From: Sorex araneus
Lineage: Eukaryota > Chordata > Mammalia > Eulipotyphla > Soricidae
DNA: 64,000 nt
NCBI RefSeq assembly: GCF_027595985.1
Contig: NC_073311.1
Span: forward strand, 43,961,539 to 44,025,538
Direction: 5' to 3'
Shown: piece by piece, positions 1-11,222 of the stretch
Position numbering within the stretch: the stretch's first letter is position 1
Layout of the letters: each line of letters opens with the position of its first letter
The notes under the pieces: generated by a model
What the model was told of the DNA's origin: nothing
The model's input: the letters and a program-made list of their open reading frames with translations, nothing else
The model's database searches: none
Position numbers and translations under genes: made by a program

Positions 1-764
1 ACAAAATAAGAGACAAGAACCAGACAGCCTCTGATGTTCCTTCCCACTAAGAGATTATATATATGTTTTGGCATCTATTTTTCAAAAAATCCCAGAAATT
101 TGGACCTGGAAGTGACTTTGAAGGTCAATTTGCCCAACCCACAGCTTGTTCAAGAAAAAGCCAGACTATTCGAAGAAGTAGATATTTGGCAACTTTGTGG
201 TTTGTGTAATAGAGAAAGTCAGCCAAAAGGAATAATTCAGATTAGAAATCACTTGGGGGCCAGAATAATTTTATTTTGCTCAATAGCATTAAGTTAATGA
301 GAAATTGGAACATCTCTATTTTCTTTGATTTTCATTTTTTGCTGCCTCCTGATGTGCAACTTATAAACAGTGCTATGAACAGATATCAAATATGCAGCAT
401 AAGAAATTCTTGTATATGTACACACATACATATATCTCCAGGCAACTATCCCTCATCAAGATATAAAATGTTTCAATAACTTGAGAAAGCTCCTTCATAC
501 CTTCCTATAAGAGGGGCATCTCCACCCAAGAACCAGATATCTAATTTCTATCACCACTACCAGAGCTGTAAATCAATGTAATTACATAATACATAACCTG
601 TTGTGTCTGATTCTTAGTCAACATTATGTCTGAGATCCAACCATGTTGTTGCATCTATCTGTAGCTTTTAAAAAATTGATATACCTGAACAGTATGACTA
701 TATAGCTAGCATCCCCTAAAAGTTTGCCAATGCAAAATATTAACTACAACTTAAGAGAAAAAGT

Positions 765-905
765 CAGAAGCCTTGGATTCCAATATTAATTTCACCAGTA
801 GGTAGCTATGTGATCTTATACTTGGGCCTATTCTCTTTATTTGTGATTGAGGAGCTTATAATAATAACTAGAAATCTTTCTAACTCCAAGTTCAATACAT
901 AGTAT
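765..905 (+). mobile_element. MIR fragment
   Basis: TAGCTATGTGATCTTATACT and GGGCCTATTCTCTTTATTTG resemble the MIR core. Confidence 0.6.
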
Positions 906-982
906 TTGAATCACAGACTCAATAAGTAATGGAAAGTGGTCACATCATTTGTCTGACAGAGAGCTGATACCTAGAATGCAGC

Positions 983-1202
983 AGCGGCTAGAGAGGTAGT
1001 GCAAGGGTTATGACCTTTTTCTTGTCTGCAGTCGCTTCAACTGTCTGACCCTGGATTGGTCCCTGGCACAACATATGGTTCCCTGCCAAAGGTCATTCGA
1101 TTAGAAGAGAGCCAGGAATAGTTCCCTAGCACTGCTGACTGTGCTGCCCCACCACAATAAGTGCATATGTGATTATTATAAGTCAGCCATTAAAAACAAA
1201 AT
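983..1202 (+). mobile_element. Old, diverged SOR-like SINE
   Basis: Degenerate head (GGCTAGAGAGGTAGTGCAAG), a B-box-like GGATTGGTCCC, ACATATGGTTCCCTG, CCAGGAATAGTTCC, and an A-rich end. Much more diverged than the copies at 10.4 or 15.6 kb. Confidence 0.5.
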
Positions 1203-2404
1203 ACATTCCTGCATGAAATAAGCTGTATCTCATTGTTATTATGAGGAAAAAGAAATTAGTGGACTGAGAAGCTGTGAGATGCTAGGACATTGTTGGATGC
1301 TACGAATTAATTTAGACACTCAAACATTTGGCCACCTATGTGCTGCAGAAACTGATTCGAAAATAGAATCGAGCTTTTATTTCTTGGATAAGGAAGATGC
1401 CACACATCAATGTACACAATTTTACAATACATCAATGTACACAAGAGAGTTTCATAAACTGTAAATCTCTGTGCAAATGAAAGATATTATGATTCCAGAT
1501 ACAATGTGATGCACCTGACCTCAACTCGCATTCATCTCTGTTGCAGGTGTAACAACCAACAAAGGTATTTTCCTTTGCCATGAGCCTGGAGAGTTTCTCA
1601 ACCCAACATTCAAATAACAGCTGTGACTTTCATGGAAACTTTTGAGGGGCTATACAAGGTGTATGCTGAATGCATAGCAACAGACAGACTTTCATTTTGG
1701 GCCGCCACTTTATTATTTCCTCAGACTTTGAAAAGGGAGAGTTTTAACAGACCTCTTGGAAGTGACCCTTGTTTTTGTCCCCACCTGTTCGCAGTTACTG
1801 TCACAGAATGCGTCATCCCTCCCACGCGCACAGTGGGAAAACAACTTGGCCATCCAGAGCAAAAAGTGTGTTTTGCTGTGTCAGGGATATAGGAGTCTGC
1901 ATATGGTTCATTGTCCATTTTCCAGTGGGCCCCCTCCCTCATTGGGAGGTACTGGAGTTTCCTGGCCAGAGATCCTGCCTGGGATCCTTATCATTTCAGC
2001 AAAATAAGTTTGCAAGTGAGGCCACTACACAACAGCATTTTGCCAGAATGCTTGTGGTCTCTGCCTTGCCCTTTTAAAAGATTTTGCAACTCTCGTCTGG
2101 TCTTGTCTTAGCAGGGTGAGAAATTGTCCCATCAACGTAATCAATCCAGATTGGTCAACCAAAGGGAATTTGCTTGCTCACTCATATTTTCTGCCCAGAT
2201 ATACTTGGACAAGGATACCTCCATAGCTCTACCCCTGAGTGGGGTGAGCATTAGGCATTTCCTTTCTGTGTTATGCATTGATGTGTTGTAGACTTTGAAT
2301 TTACCCAGTATTGTTTTCCTTATGATAATAGATTTAGTGACTCTGTAATTACAAGCAAATACATGCACAGGGATACATACAATTAATCTAAATACTGGAC
2401 TTGT

Positions 2405-2654
2405 CGGCTGGAGCGATAGCACAGCAGGTAGGGCATTTGCCTTATGCGTGGCCAACCCAGGTTCAATTCCCCTGTCCCTCTCAGAGAGCCCAGCAAGCTA
2501 CCAAGAGTATCCCTTTCACATGGCAGAGCCTGGCAAGCAAGCTACCCGTGGGGTATTTGATATGCCAAAAACAGTAACAACAAGTCTCACAATGGAGACG
2601 TTACTGGTGCCAGCTTGAGCAAATTGATGAACAATGGGACAACAGTGCTACTGT
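2405..2654 (+). mobile_element. SINE with SOR tRNA head and RTE-like tail (type B)
   Basis: The head has a pol III A box (TAGCACAGCAGGTAGGGC) and B box (GGTTCAATTCC, 2,460-2,470), as in SOR. The body (GAGAGCCCAGCAAGCTACC; GATATGCCAAAAACAGTAAC) is not that of SOR. The last ~50 nt (TGGAGACGTTACTGGTGCC; AACAATGGGACAACAGTG) match the RTE LINE 3' end at 16,056-16,106. There is no poly(A). Near-duplicated ACTTGT flanks occur at 2,399 and 2,655. Confidence 0.88.
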
Positions 2655-2689
2655 ACTTGTAGACTGAAAAGTGTCTCAGAGTTCAGAAA

Positions 2690-2825
2690 ACTTAGATTTT
2701 AATTGTGAACTTGTCACAACACCTGGATGATAATCCTCAGCTTCTCTCTTAGCAAAATGGGATTAAACAAAGCTTCATTGCTTTTGGGATTCCTGAGGAC
2801 AACAGACAGAAGGCATAGCCGCCTA
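2690..2825 (+). mobile_element. MIR fragment
   Basis: TCCTCAGCTTCTCTCTTAGC and AAAATGGGATTAAACAAAGC are MIR-like. Confidence 0.55.
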
Positions 2826-4151
2826 GTGCCTCATAAGCTGGGGGAAACTGGAAGAGACCATCAGCACAGACAAAGAGCCCCCACAAATTTTACAGTGAGT
2901 TAATGGTTTATTTAGGGTAAAAGCTAAGACCTCAAACTCCTTTCTTTCTAGTGCCAAAGAGACCTATGCCCAAGAAGAGCGTCTGCAGATTTGAGAAAGA
3001 GGGAAAAACAAATCAAATGAAGGAGACAGAACATTCATGTGAGTGAATCAGTTTGGGTTGTTTCTTAAACTGAGTTGAATATCTTTCGAAGGGAAGACTT
3101 ATTGCTAAAAAGAAAAATATTAAATAGTGACTTCTCTATATTTTCAAATTTCCTGCCTGTTCTACGCAAATCATCTGTATTGCTTTGAGTAGCAAAGTGA
3201 AAAAGGAAGAAGTGAATAAAATAGGCTAACGGAGCCCAAACAGAGGCCTATATCAGTGTTATAAGACTTTTGATCGTTCAGAATCAGTTTTTCTGAGTGA
3301 GAGAGAGCCTTGAAAATCCCAAAGGAAGCTATTTAAGGAAGTACTTTGTCAGCTAGCACATAAAATCAGGTGACAGCAGGGAGAGGGCAGAGTCAGGTTA
3401 TCAGGTTGTATGCTTTGGATGAATGGGTGATAGAGTCCCATGATGGTCTGACTCTCTAGCAGGGGAGACAGTGATGATGAGCAGTGGATTGAGGTGAGCA
3501 GATCAAACTGGTGGGACCAGATGGAAGGGCAAGTCTGAGCCAGAGGATGGTCTGCCCTGCTACATGTTAGATGGCCACTTCCAGAAGAAGTTTGGGAACC
3601 CTTTTCTCTGCTTTCCTGGTCAGGTCCTTCAGCAAAGAGCTCACTACTGGTTTGTCCCCTGTGAACTATCAATAGAAGTAATGCCCTATCAATCCCCTAG
3701 TCTTCTTCAGAACTCTAAATGAGTCACTAATGTAACCATTTCTATTTTATGTGGCCAAGAACACTACTAAATCCTACAAGACACAGGTATGGTCCCCAGA
3801 AACTAGAGGCTAGGGTGGGGAAGTATTTTTCATGGGGTATTCCAGTCATCTTCATTCCAAGCTATAATATTAATTTTATGAGGTGATGGGTTAAGTGGGC
3901 AATAGTATAAATTCTAGGACATGGCTGACTGACTGCCTTCTATCCTGGATCTCTCTTCTAATTAGCTGAGAAAATTGGAGGTTTATGAATCCTCATACCA
4001 TGCTTTCATCATCTGCCAGACAGCATAATGGTATCTACCCGAGAGGCTAGACATCAAGTGGGGCTTTATTTGTGAAAGATTTAGATCAAAATCTCACACA
4101 TAAGTTCAATAATGGTTATCACCATCCTTACTGTCTCTGTTTAGTCACACC

Positions 4152-4190
4152 AGAGCAAATTGGTGTGTGTGTGTATGTGTGTGTGTGTCT
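4152..4190 (+). repeat. (TG)n microsatellite, imperfect
   Basis: Interrupted TG dinucleotide run (GTGTGTGTGTATGTGTGTGT). Confidence 0.9.
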
Positions 4191-4311
4191 ATGCATGTTA
4201 ATGTAGAAAAAGTTGATCAACTCTAACAAGTATTCACAATAATCAAGAGGTATTTACATTTAAACTTTCTCAGGTGTGTGGGATTATTAGTTTAATTTTA
4301 CATGTACTCAC

Positions 4312-4331
4312 ATATATATATATATATATAC
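4312..4331 (+). repeat. (TA)n microsatellite
   Basis: Short perfect ATATATAT tract. Confidence 0.9.
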
Positions 4332-4477
4332 GTTAGTTAATCTGACTCAGTGATATTTGAAGAGGATTGTATATCATAATCAAATGAACTCATACAGCAT
4401 AAGCAGGTGAGATTTTCACCACTGTACCATCTCTTCAGGTCTTGAATTGTGTTTATATAGAATGAGTTTACTGAAAT

Positions 4478-4745
4478 TTGGTTTTGGGCCACACCTGGTG
4501 GCCTTGGGTCCATTTTGGTGATGCTCAGGGGATATGCTCTAACTTCTTGCACTCTTGACAGCAAAGAGATTGTTTTGCAGATATATGTGATAGGTATATG
4601 TATATATATTTTTTTCTTTTCTTTTTTTTTGGCTTGTGCTCAGGGCTTACTTCTGGCAGTGCTCAGGGCTTGGACCATACAGGTTGCTGGGGGTTAAAAC
4701 TTGGGTGGATTTCATGCAAGGAAAATGTCCGATCTGCTTTGGCCC
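4478..4745 (-). mobile_element. Two old SOR-like SINE pieces, antisense
   Basis: First piece (4,478-4,590): GGGCCACACCTGGTGGCCTT, GATGCTCAGGGG. Second (4,607-4,745): poly(T), CAGTGCTCAGGGCTTGGACC, ATGCAAGGAAAATG, ending GGCCCC. Both are complements of SOR, diverged. Confidence 0.65.
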
Positions 4746-4839
4746 CACTTGCAGATTATTTTTGAAGGGATTGTTTTTTTGTGGCAGACTCTCTTGCCCC
4801 TGTGCCTGGCTGTCTTCACTGGAGCCCCTCAGAGGGGGC

Positions 4840-5140
4840 AGGTTGAGTTTTGCTCCCCCCGCCCCCAGCAGAGCCCTAGCAGCTGAAGAGCTCCGGAACC
4901 CAGCCACAGCCATGCTCAAGGCCTCTCTCCACACACTTGGAGGAGCCTCATGCATGAAGGAACCAACAGAGGAACCCAGGTGTGCGGGGCCTGGGGCTGA
5001 GATCTCCAAGCCTCCTTGGATTGGGACTGGGCCTCTTCCACCCAGTCCCCCATTATCAACATTATCAAGTAGCTAGGCATTCACACCTAGAAATGCCCCC
5101 AGTGCTGTGTAATTCCATCAATGGGCAACATCTAGAGACT
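4840..5140 (+). repeat. GC-rich segment preceding type C copy 1
   Basis: GC-rich block (GCAGAGCCCTAGCAGCTGAA region) quite unlike its AT-rich surroundings, running without a break into the type C repeat. It may be that element's 5' part (for example an RTE leader region), which copy 2 lacks through truncation. There is no second copy in the window to prove it. Confidence 0.3.
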
Positions 5141-5448
5141 ATAAAACCAAACTCCCAGAAGCACGTGACACGTTATAGCCTAGTTCTCCCTCTCGGAGAA
5201 CCTGGCAAGCTACCGAGAGTTTCTTGCCTGCATGGGAGAGCCTGGAAAGCTCCCCGTGGTGTATTCATATGCCAAAAACAGTAACAATGATGGGTCTCAT
5301 TCCCCTGACCCTGAAGAGCCTCTAATGTGGCATGGTTGGGAAGGACAAGTAAAGAGAGGCTGCTAAAATCTCAGGGATAGGATGAATGGAGACGTTACTG
5401 GGTCTGCTTGAGCAAATCAATGAACAATGGGAAGACAGTGACAGTGAC
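5141..5448 (+). mobile_element. Headless type C repeat (RTE-tailed), copy 1
   Basis: Shares body (GGCAAGCTACCGAGAGTTTC; CATATGCCAAAAACAGTAAC) and RTE-like tail with type B. It starts instead with a non-tRNA sequence (TATAGCCTAGTTCTCCCTCT). Between body and tail it has an extra ~110-nt segment that type B lacks (GATGGGTCTCATTCCCCTGA to AATCTCAGGGATAGGATGAA). It ends ACAGTGACAGTGAC. A GC-rich stretch upstream (about 4,840-5,140) may belong to the same element. Confidence 0.8.
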
Positions 5449-5989
5449 TCATTTATATAATCACTCTAGAATAATTCTTTTTTCACATCATTGAAACCTC
5501 AATTCGTCTATTTTAATGTTTCTTTTTCCTTGACTTGATTTGGGGACCCGGGCCAATCTCTTGAGTGTACTTTCTACTGTTGGCAATTTCAAGCCCTGCA
5601 GAAGGCCATAAAATGCATGGTATATGGGTTTAATAATATCAGGGGAAATTTTCAGTTAATCCCTTGGACTGTGGGTATATTCAGGATCCAAAGGCCAGAC
5701 CAAAATGGCACGAAGAGAAACAGAAAACGGGTAATTATCTGATGAATTTGGGTCATGTGAAAAGCCAAACCAAATTACTTTAGCCAAGAAAAAAATTATT
5801 TTTCTCTTCACATGAATTAGTACTTTTGGTCAAATTTTGCTGGGGTCCCCCCTCCCCTCTTTACTTTACTTAACCAGGTATTTCCTAGAAACCATCATGT
5901 TGTGGGAAAGATACAAAAACAATGGCTTTGAGGAAAATGACAGCTACCCACTGATGCAGTATTATTTGGGGGGATTTCTGTTCTTTTTA

Positions 5990-6125
5990 AAAATTCGCTC
6001 TAAATTATTTTTATTTAAAGCACTGAAACACAGTGATTTACAGAATTGTTCATTATACAGTTATTTCAAGCATTTAATGTTCACCAGCACCACCAGTGTG
6101 ACCTACCCTCCAGATTTCTGGTCTT
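5990..6125 (-). mobile_element. L1 3' UTR fragment, antisense
   Basis: TTTACAGAATTGTTCATTAT and ATTTCAAGCATTTAATGTTC on the plus strand resemble the complement of the L1 3' end seen at 56,690-56,868. Old and short. Confidence 0.55.
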
Positions 6126-7740
6126 ATTTCTAATGTATGGAAAATTGAAGCAAGATTCTCAGTGGTACTTAAATGGCACAGCTCTCAGAAGTCCAATAAG
6201 ATCTTAGAGCTTCTGATATTAAACAAAACCTCAAAGCTTCTTTAATTTGTGAAATAAATGTTTTGCAATGGGTACTTCTTTCTGTCTCTTTTACAATTGC
6301 GTTTTGTTTAAATATGCATTTCTAAGAAAATGAAGGGAAAACACTTTAATTTTTCAGTTTGGGGACATTTATTGTATTTTTAATAGAGAACTTCAATGTA
6401 TTCCCCACCTAGGAAATGTTAATGAAAATTGTGTGCTTCAACCTACGGTATAAAATCTCATTAAATTGTGCAAAGCAAATTTGTCACATTGTCACCTCCC
6501 TGACCTTTTACTACCTTGAGATCCAGAGTAAAGTGACGTTATCCCAACTCAGATGTTATGTCCACATATTTTACTGTGCTCTCACTAAGAAAACCCTCTA
6601 AGTCAAAATTTCAGCTAGTCTAAGTCAGTTTTTAAGCAAAGTGCATAACCAGAAATTGGCACAAACATTTGTGTATCATCCTTTCCATATTCAAAAGCTG
6701 TCTGAGACTCATTTGATTAAGCATAAAAATAACTCTGCAAATGCCATTAGAAAGACTGATGAACATTCCATGTCTGGTCCCTTGCATTTGTATTCTAGGC
6801 TTGAATTATTAAGTCATTGCTAAATAGTTTCTCTTGTAAGAACCTGATCATGCTCTCTTGAGTCTGAAAGAATTATTTTCATATTGAAGTGAGAAGGTTT
6901 AATTTTTCTATTTCCATTCAAAGGAAACAGCTGGTAAGTTCAGGAAGGCCAACACAGTTTATTTGGCTACCTAATCTCCACTGGCTTTTTTGGCTAATAG
7001 AGCATCTTTATTCCAAACAGGGCCCTGCCAAATCTCCTGAATAAACTGAGTTGTGATTAGAAAAGGACAAATGACACTTTATTTCGTATGTGGCTCCTTC
7101 TAAGCTTCCATACTCCTCTTTAAGCTTTCTTCTTACACAACTTTTCCTTGGCCTTGGGCATTTCTTCTCTCTGGCAGCTCTTAACCTGGGAGGTGCAAAA
7201 TGCTTGTCAAGTCTTATCAATTATAACTGAAGGCATCCTGTTCTCATCCCTAGCTTGGGCTCAATTGTTGTCCATTTATTTATCCACTCCATAACCACTA
7301 ATTCTTGCAAATGAAAAGGTTCTGTATGTTTTAGACTCACATAGTAATTTCAGAGGATAATTTACCTCGTTCAAAAATGAGAATCCTTTTTCACAGTTTC
7401 ATATTTGCATCTCTGTTAGAAGATGATTTCCAAGTCAGAAAAGACCAAACCACATGTAGAGTGGGTTCTAAATATGGAAAGATGTTGACTAGTGAAGTTT
7501 CATTTGAGGAACTGATTAAAAATAAAGATTTTACAGTATTCATTTCCAGTAGCCTTAAACCAGTTTGGATACAGCAGATAGGATTCTTATGTGTGGCTAG
7601 GTTTGTCCTTCTCTATAAATTTATTAAGCTATTTGTTCTGTGTTATTGTTTTTGTTTGTTGAGTTTATTGACTTCTATGTTACTTTCCCATCTAATTTGT
7701 TGTTCTCCTACTGGAATCTCCATGCTGAGGAATTAGGATT

Positions 7741-7983
7741 GTGCCTGGAACTTCAGGACCTATAGTGTGGGCCAATGAGTTGACAAGGAGTCCACTGTCA
7801 GAGGTGAGCATGGCTTCTGGGGCTTCTGGAAATACAGAGAATGGGGGGAGGCTGCCCACCTTGACTCCAATAAGACACCAGAGTTCTCAGTCTGGGAACC
7901 GGGATACCTCAAGTTATTCGCAATTTGGCGTCTCTGCACAGAACATGCAAGAAGAGGTGGAGTGGCAGCAGCTGTGGGGGTAG
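7741..7983 (+). other. Unidentified open frame in a GC-richer patch
   Basis: Open frame of 80 residues in a patch (about 7,740-8,040) richer in GC than its surroundings. Its product is rich in Ser, Gly, Asn and Gln with no motif I recognise. There is no splice or promoter evidence. It may be a decayed retrocopy fragment or chance. Confidence 0.15.
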
Positions 7984-8519
7984 GTGCAGCTGCTGGTGCT
8001 TCTGCAGGGTGGGTACATGACCCACCCGTCTCCCGAGGATGCCCCAGAGTTTTCAGCCACAGTAAATGCTTATTAAAGGTTTATTATGTGTCAGAGACTT
8101 CTGTAAGCAGCTGGGAATTTCCGTGAGAGCAAATGACATCATTATCTGTGCAAGACAAATGAGAAGTGTGATGGGGCAGATTCTTTAAAATGTCAGACAC
8201 AATCTGTTGCTTAAAAGGTCAAAACAAGTATTGTGTCTTGAGGCATGAGATCCCCACCTTCAAAGTGGACATACTTATGAGATCTGATTATAAATGATAG
8301 ATAGGAACAGTTTACAGAGCGAAGTGTTGCTGTTCTACATAAACAGAATAAGAGAATAAGATACCATCCTCTTCTTCTCAATGTTGCCTTTATGAGCAGA
8401 GCAAGATGATTGGATTGAAGGAGCACAACAACCAGCTACAAGGCAAAGTGGGTCCATGGTTGCTCCGTGGGCCTCACCGCTGGCTGGTGTTTTTTATAAA
8501 AAATATTATTATTATTTTT

Positions 8520-9388
8520 TCTGCAGGGCAAGTTGTGTTCCACAGCAGGGAACTTTTGGCAGAGCTCCCACTGTTTGCCATAAAGTTTGAATAAACAAGA
8601 GCTGTTTAGGGGATGCCATAAGGACTTAGACTTTCTCTTGGAGGAAGAATATTGGAAATTACAAATATTTTAACAAATGTTATCCTGGCATTTTGTGAAC
8701 ATCTTAAATTAAGACAACAAGTGATTGCCACTGCTAGTCTATTTCAAGGGATTCTATGCTAGTTATTCTCTGAAAAGTGTAGATCCTGTATTAATGGCTC
8801 CTACAGGTGTGTGCTTAGCATACAAAGTAGAGGAATTTAGAGTATCTCAAACACAAGATTGACTGCTGTTGCTGTATTAAAAGCTAGATTTTCTTATGCC
8901 TTTCCAAAGAAATTCCCTTAAAGGATGAATAAACCATAGACTAGAAAGTGAATTTTGTCTTTTAGAACTCATGGATTGTTGCTTGCTAGTGTATCATCCT
9001 GATAGATCTTTGCTTCTGTATGTGCAGGGGCCAAGAGGACGTGTTGCTTCTCCTTGCATGGAGGATAGTGAGTGATGTCACAGGACGAGTCTTGGCCTAC
9101 TCATCGTTCATGTATCCACCTTACATGATAGTTTTAGCTGGCCTACATGTAGCCTGTGTTGTACAGCAGAAGAATGCCAGGTTGTGGTTCACTGAGCTTT
9201 CTGTGAATGTGGAAAAAATTTTGGAAATAATCAGCACCATTTTAAAACTATATGAACAGTGGAAGAATTTTGATGAGAGAAAAGAGATGGCAACTATTCG
9301 AAGTAAGATGCCAAAACCAAAACCTCCTCCAGATAGAAATTCCCTGAGTGATTCTCCACTAGTGGCAGTGTCTGAAGCTGCAAGATGA
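8520..9388 (+). pseudogene. CCNC: Processed pseudogene of cyclin C
   Basis: Intronless retrocopy of CCNC, the cyclin partner of CDK8/19 in the Mediator kinase module. The coding part aligns by eye from the N-terminal AGNFWQSSH region (8,545 on) to the PKPKPPP tail (to 9,330). Recognisable segments in order: EEEYWKLQIF, LKLRQQVIATA, SLKSVDPVLMAPT, KVEEF, LELMDCCL, VYHP, LAWRIV, YPPYMI, LHVACVVQQKNARLWF, EKILEIISTILKLYEQWKNF and DERKEMATI. The start codon is lost (ACA at 8,542-8,544). There are several frameshifts and stops, including a small deletion near 9,030. The longest open stretch is 9,020-9,388 (122 residues), where the sequence after PKPPP no longer resembles the parent's serine-rich end. 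No introns remain at any parental junction. The 3' flank is interrupted by a SINE at 9,446, so any 3' UTR beyond is uncertain. Not functional as a cyclin. Confidence 0.93.
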
Positions 9389-10082
9389 TGATGGGCAAGA
9401 TAAGGCAATAATCCTATTGCCAGTTACTGGTATTTTTAGTTTCAGTCACTGTATCACTGTATCACTGTCATCTCATTGCTTATCGATTTGCTTCAGCGGG
9501 CACCAGTAACGTCTCCATTGTGAGACTTGTTACTGTTTTTGGCATACCTAATACACCACCACACGGGTAGTTTGCCAGGCTCTATTGTGCGGGCGAGATA
9601 TTCTTGATGGCTTGTTAGGCTCTCCGAGAGGGGAAGAGGAATAGAACCGCAGTCAGCCGCATGCAAGGCAAATGCCCTACCTGCTGTGTTATTGCTCCGG
9701 CCCAGTTTTATTCATTTTAATTTTATTTTAAATATTTGGCATTTTCCAGAAAGTCACCACATTTATGACTTAGAAGGGCTTGCCTTTTTTTTTTTTTTAC
9801 TTATGATTGTATTATGCCTTTGAACCGTTTTTGCTTTCTTTATTTGGTAAAATACATTAATTTTCATGAATACTAGCAATAAGATTTTATTTAAGATTTG
9901 ATTTTATGGAAAATTTGCCATAATTTCTAATCTCTATGTTGAGTGATACCTGTAACAGCAATGAAATGTCATCCTCTTATTTAAATTTGCTGAATCTGTA
10001 TGGACACTGACTTTCACAATGCTGTGTTAAGGCACTAAGTTACATACGAGTAAGACATATAAAGCAAAATAAAAATTATGAA
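9331..10082 (+). other. Possible continuation of the CCNC retrocopy 3' UTR (unverified)
   Basis: AT-rich sequence from the divergent C-terminal tail to an AATAAA near 10,068, split by an antisense SINE at 9,446-9,704 and bounded by L1 sequence at 10,083. Its position fits the 3' UTR of the cyclin C copy, but I cannot confirm similarity to CCNC mRNA. Confidence 0.25.
9446..9704 (-). mobile_element. Type B SINE, antisense, with octamer tail repeats
   Basis: Full-length copy on the minus strand: head at 9,700-9,640, shared body, then the RTE-like segment (ACGTCTCCATTG on the plus strand at 9,509-9,520). It ends in a run of GATACAGTG-type units (plus strand CACTGTATCACTGTATCACT). It lies just after the CCNC retrocopy. 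Confidence 0.88.
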
Positions 10083-10770
10083 GTTTTTAAAATTGAATCA
10101 CCATAAGATACATAGAAACAAAGTTGTTTATAGTTGAGTTCAGTGCAACACCCATCTCTTCACCAGTACATTCCCACCACCAAAGTTTCCAGTTTCCATC
10201 TCTCCACCCCACTCCCCACCACCTGACTCTATGGCAGTCACTTTTGTTTCTTCTCTCTCTCCTCTTCACTCTTTCTATTTCCTTTGAAGTATTATAGTTT
10301 GCAATACAGGTATTGAAATATTATGTTTGTTTGTCTCTTTGCATTCTTTCAGCATTCAATTCTTTTTTTTTTCTTTTTGGGTCACACCAGGCAATACACA
10401 GGGGGTTCCTCCTGGCTGTGCATTGAAGAATTACTCATGGCGGTGCTCAGGGGGACCATATGGGATGCTGGGGATTGAACCCGGGTCGGCTGCATGCAAG
10501 GCAAATGCCCTACCCGCTGTGCTATCGCTCCGGCCCCACAACATTCAATTCTTGTACAGAGTGATAATTTCCAAATATCATTGTCATAGCAGTCTCTTGT
10601 CTATCCTAACTTCCTTTCTTCCTTACCCCTCTCACTACCTGCGACACCCCCCCCCAACACTACTTGTAGAACTCACCACTGCTTATACTGTCCTTGGATA
10701 TTTGTATCATACTTTTTTTCATAACACACAAATGAGTGTAATCATATTATGGAGATGTTTAGACATGACT
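10083..10770 (-). mobile_element. L1 3' end, antisense, interrupted by a SOR SINE
   Basis: Plus strand carries the complement of L1 3' UTR and ORF2 end (ACCCATCTCTTCACCAGTAC; GTTTGCAATACAGG). It resembles the segments at 12,917 and 24,267. A SINE occupies 10,363-10,537. Confidence 0.7.
10363..10537 (-). mobile_element. SOR SINE, antisense, in L1
   Basis: Poly(T) then TTTTTGGGTCACACCAGGC to TATCGCTCCGGCCCC. Flanks GCATTCAATTC (10,352-10,362) and ACATTCAATTC (10,541-10,551) form the target duplication with one difference. Confidence 0.93.
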
Positions 10771-10861
10771 ATTCACTAAAAGAAATTTTATTAGTCACTG
10801 AAAAACAGGTAGTGCTCCCTCAATAAATCTACTATGTTCACTTTATTACTTTATAAGAATC

Positions 10862-11222
10862 TATCAGACTGTTCATGAGCTGTGGGAGAAGGCAGTAGGA
10901 ATAGAGAAGGGATCACTAAGTCAATGATGGTTCGAGGGATGGGAGATGTGTGCTGAAAGTAGATAAAGGATCAAACATGATGGCCTCTCATTATCTGTAT
11001 TAAAAACCATAATGGCCCAAAGTAGAGAGAGAGTAAGAGGGAAATTATCTGTCACAGAGGAAAGGGAGGGATGGATTGGCAGGGGGTAAGGGGATACGGG
11101 GGACATTGGTGGTAGAAAATGTACACTGGTAATGCGATGGTTATTCAACATTGTATTACTGAAACTCAAACATGAAAGCTTTGTAACTGTATCTCACAGT
11201 GATTCAATAAAAAATAAAAGGG
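10862..11222 (+). mobile_element. L1 3' UTR fragment
   Basis: Sense-strand L1 3' UTR (GGGGGACATTGGTGGTAGAA; GTATTACTGAAACTCAAACA) ending TGATTCAATAAAAAATAAAA. Similar in layout to the piece at 56,690-56,868. Confidence 0.7.

Larger units (their letters stand above)
5450..8519. other. Intergenic stretch with no supported gene
   Basis: AT-rich unique-looking sequence apart from the short L1 piece at 5,990 and the unidentified GC-richer patch at 7,741. A minus-strand open frame at 7,008-7,220 is basic but unrecognised. Confidence 0.6.

Noticed and set aside
7008-7220. Basic 70-residue minus-strand frame, resembling a ribosomal-type retrocopy
   Set aside because: I could not match it to any ribosomal or other protein; basic composition alone is not enough.
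10327-10779. 150-residue open frame
   Set aside because: Spans an antisense SOR SINE and flanking L1; the recurrent ALPAVLSL-type peptide is SINE translation seen at several loci.
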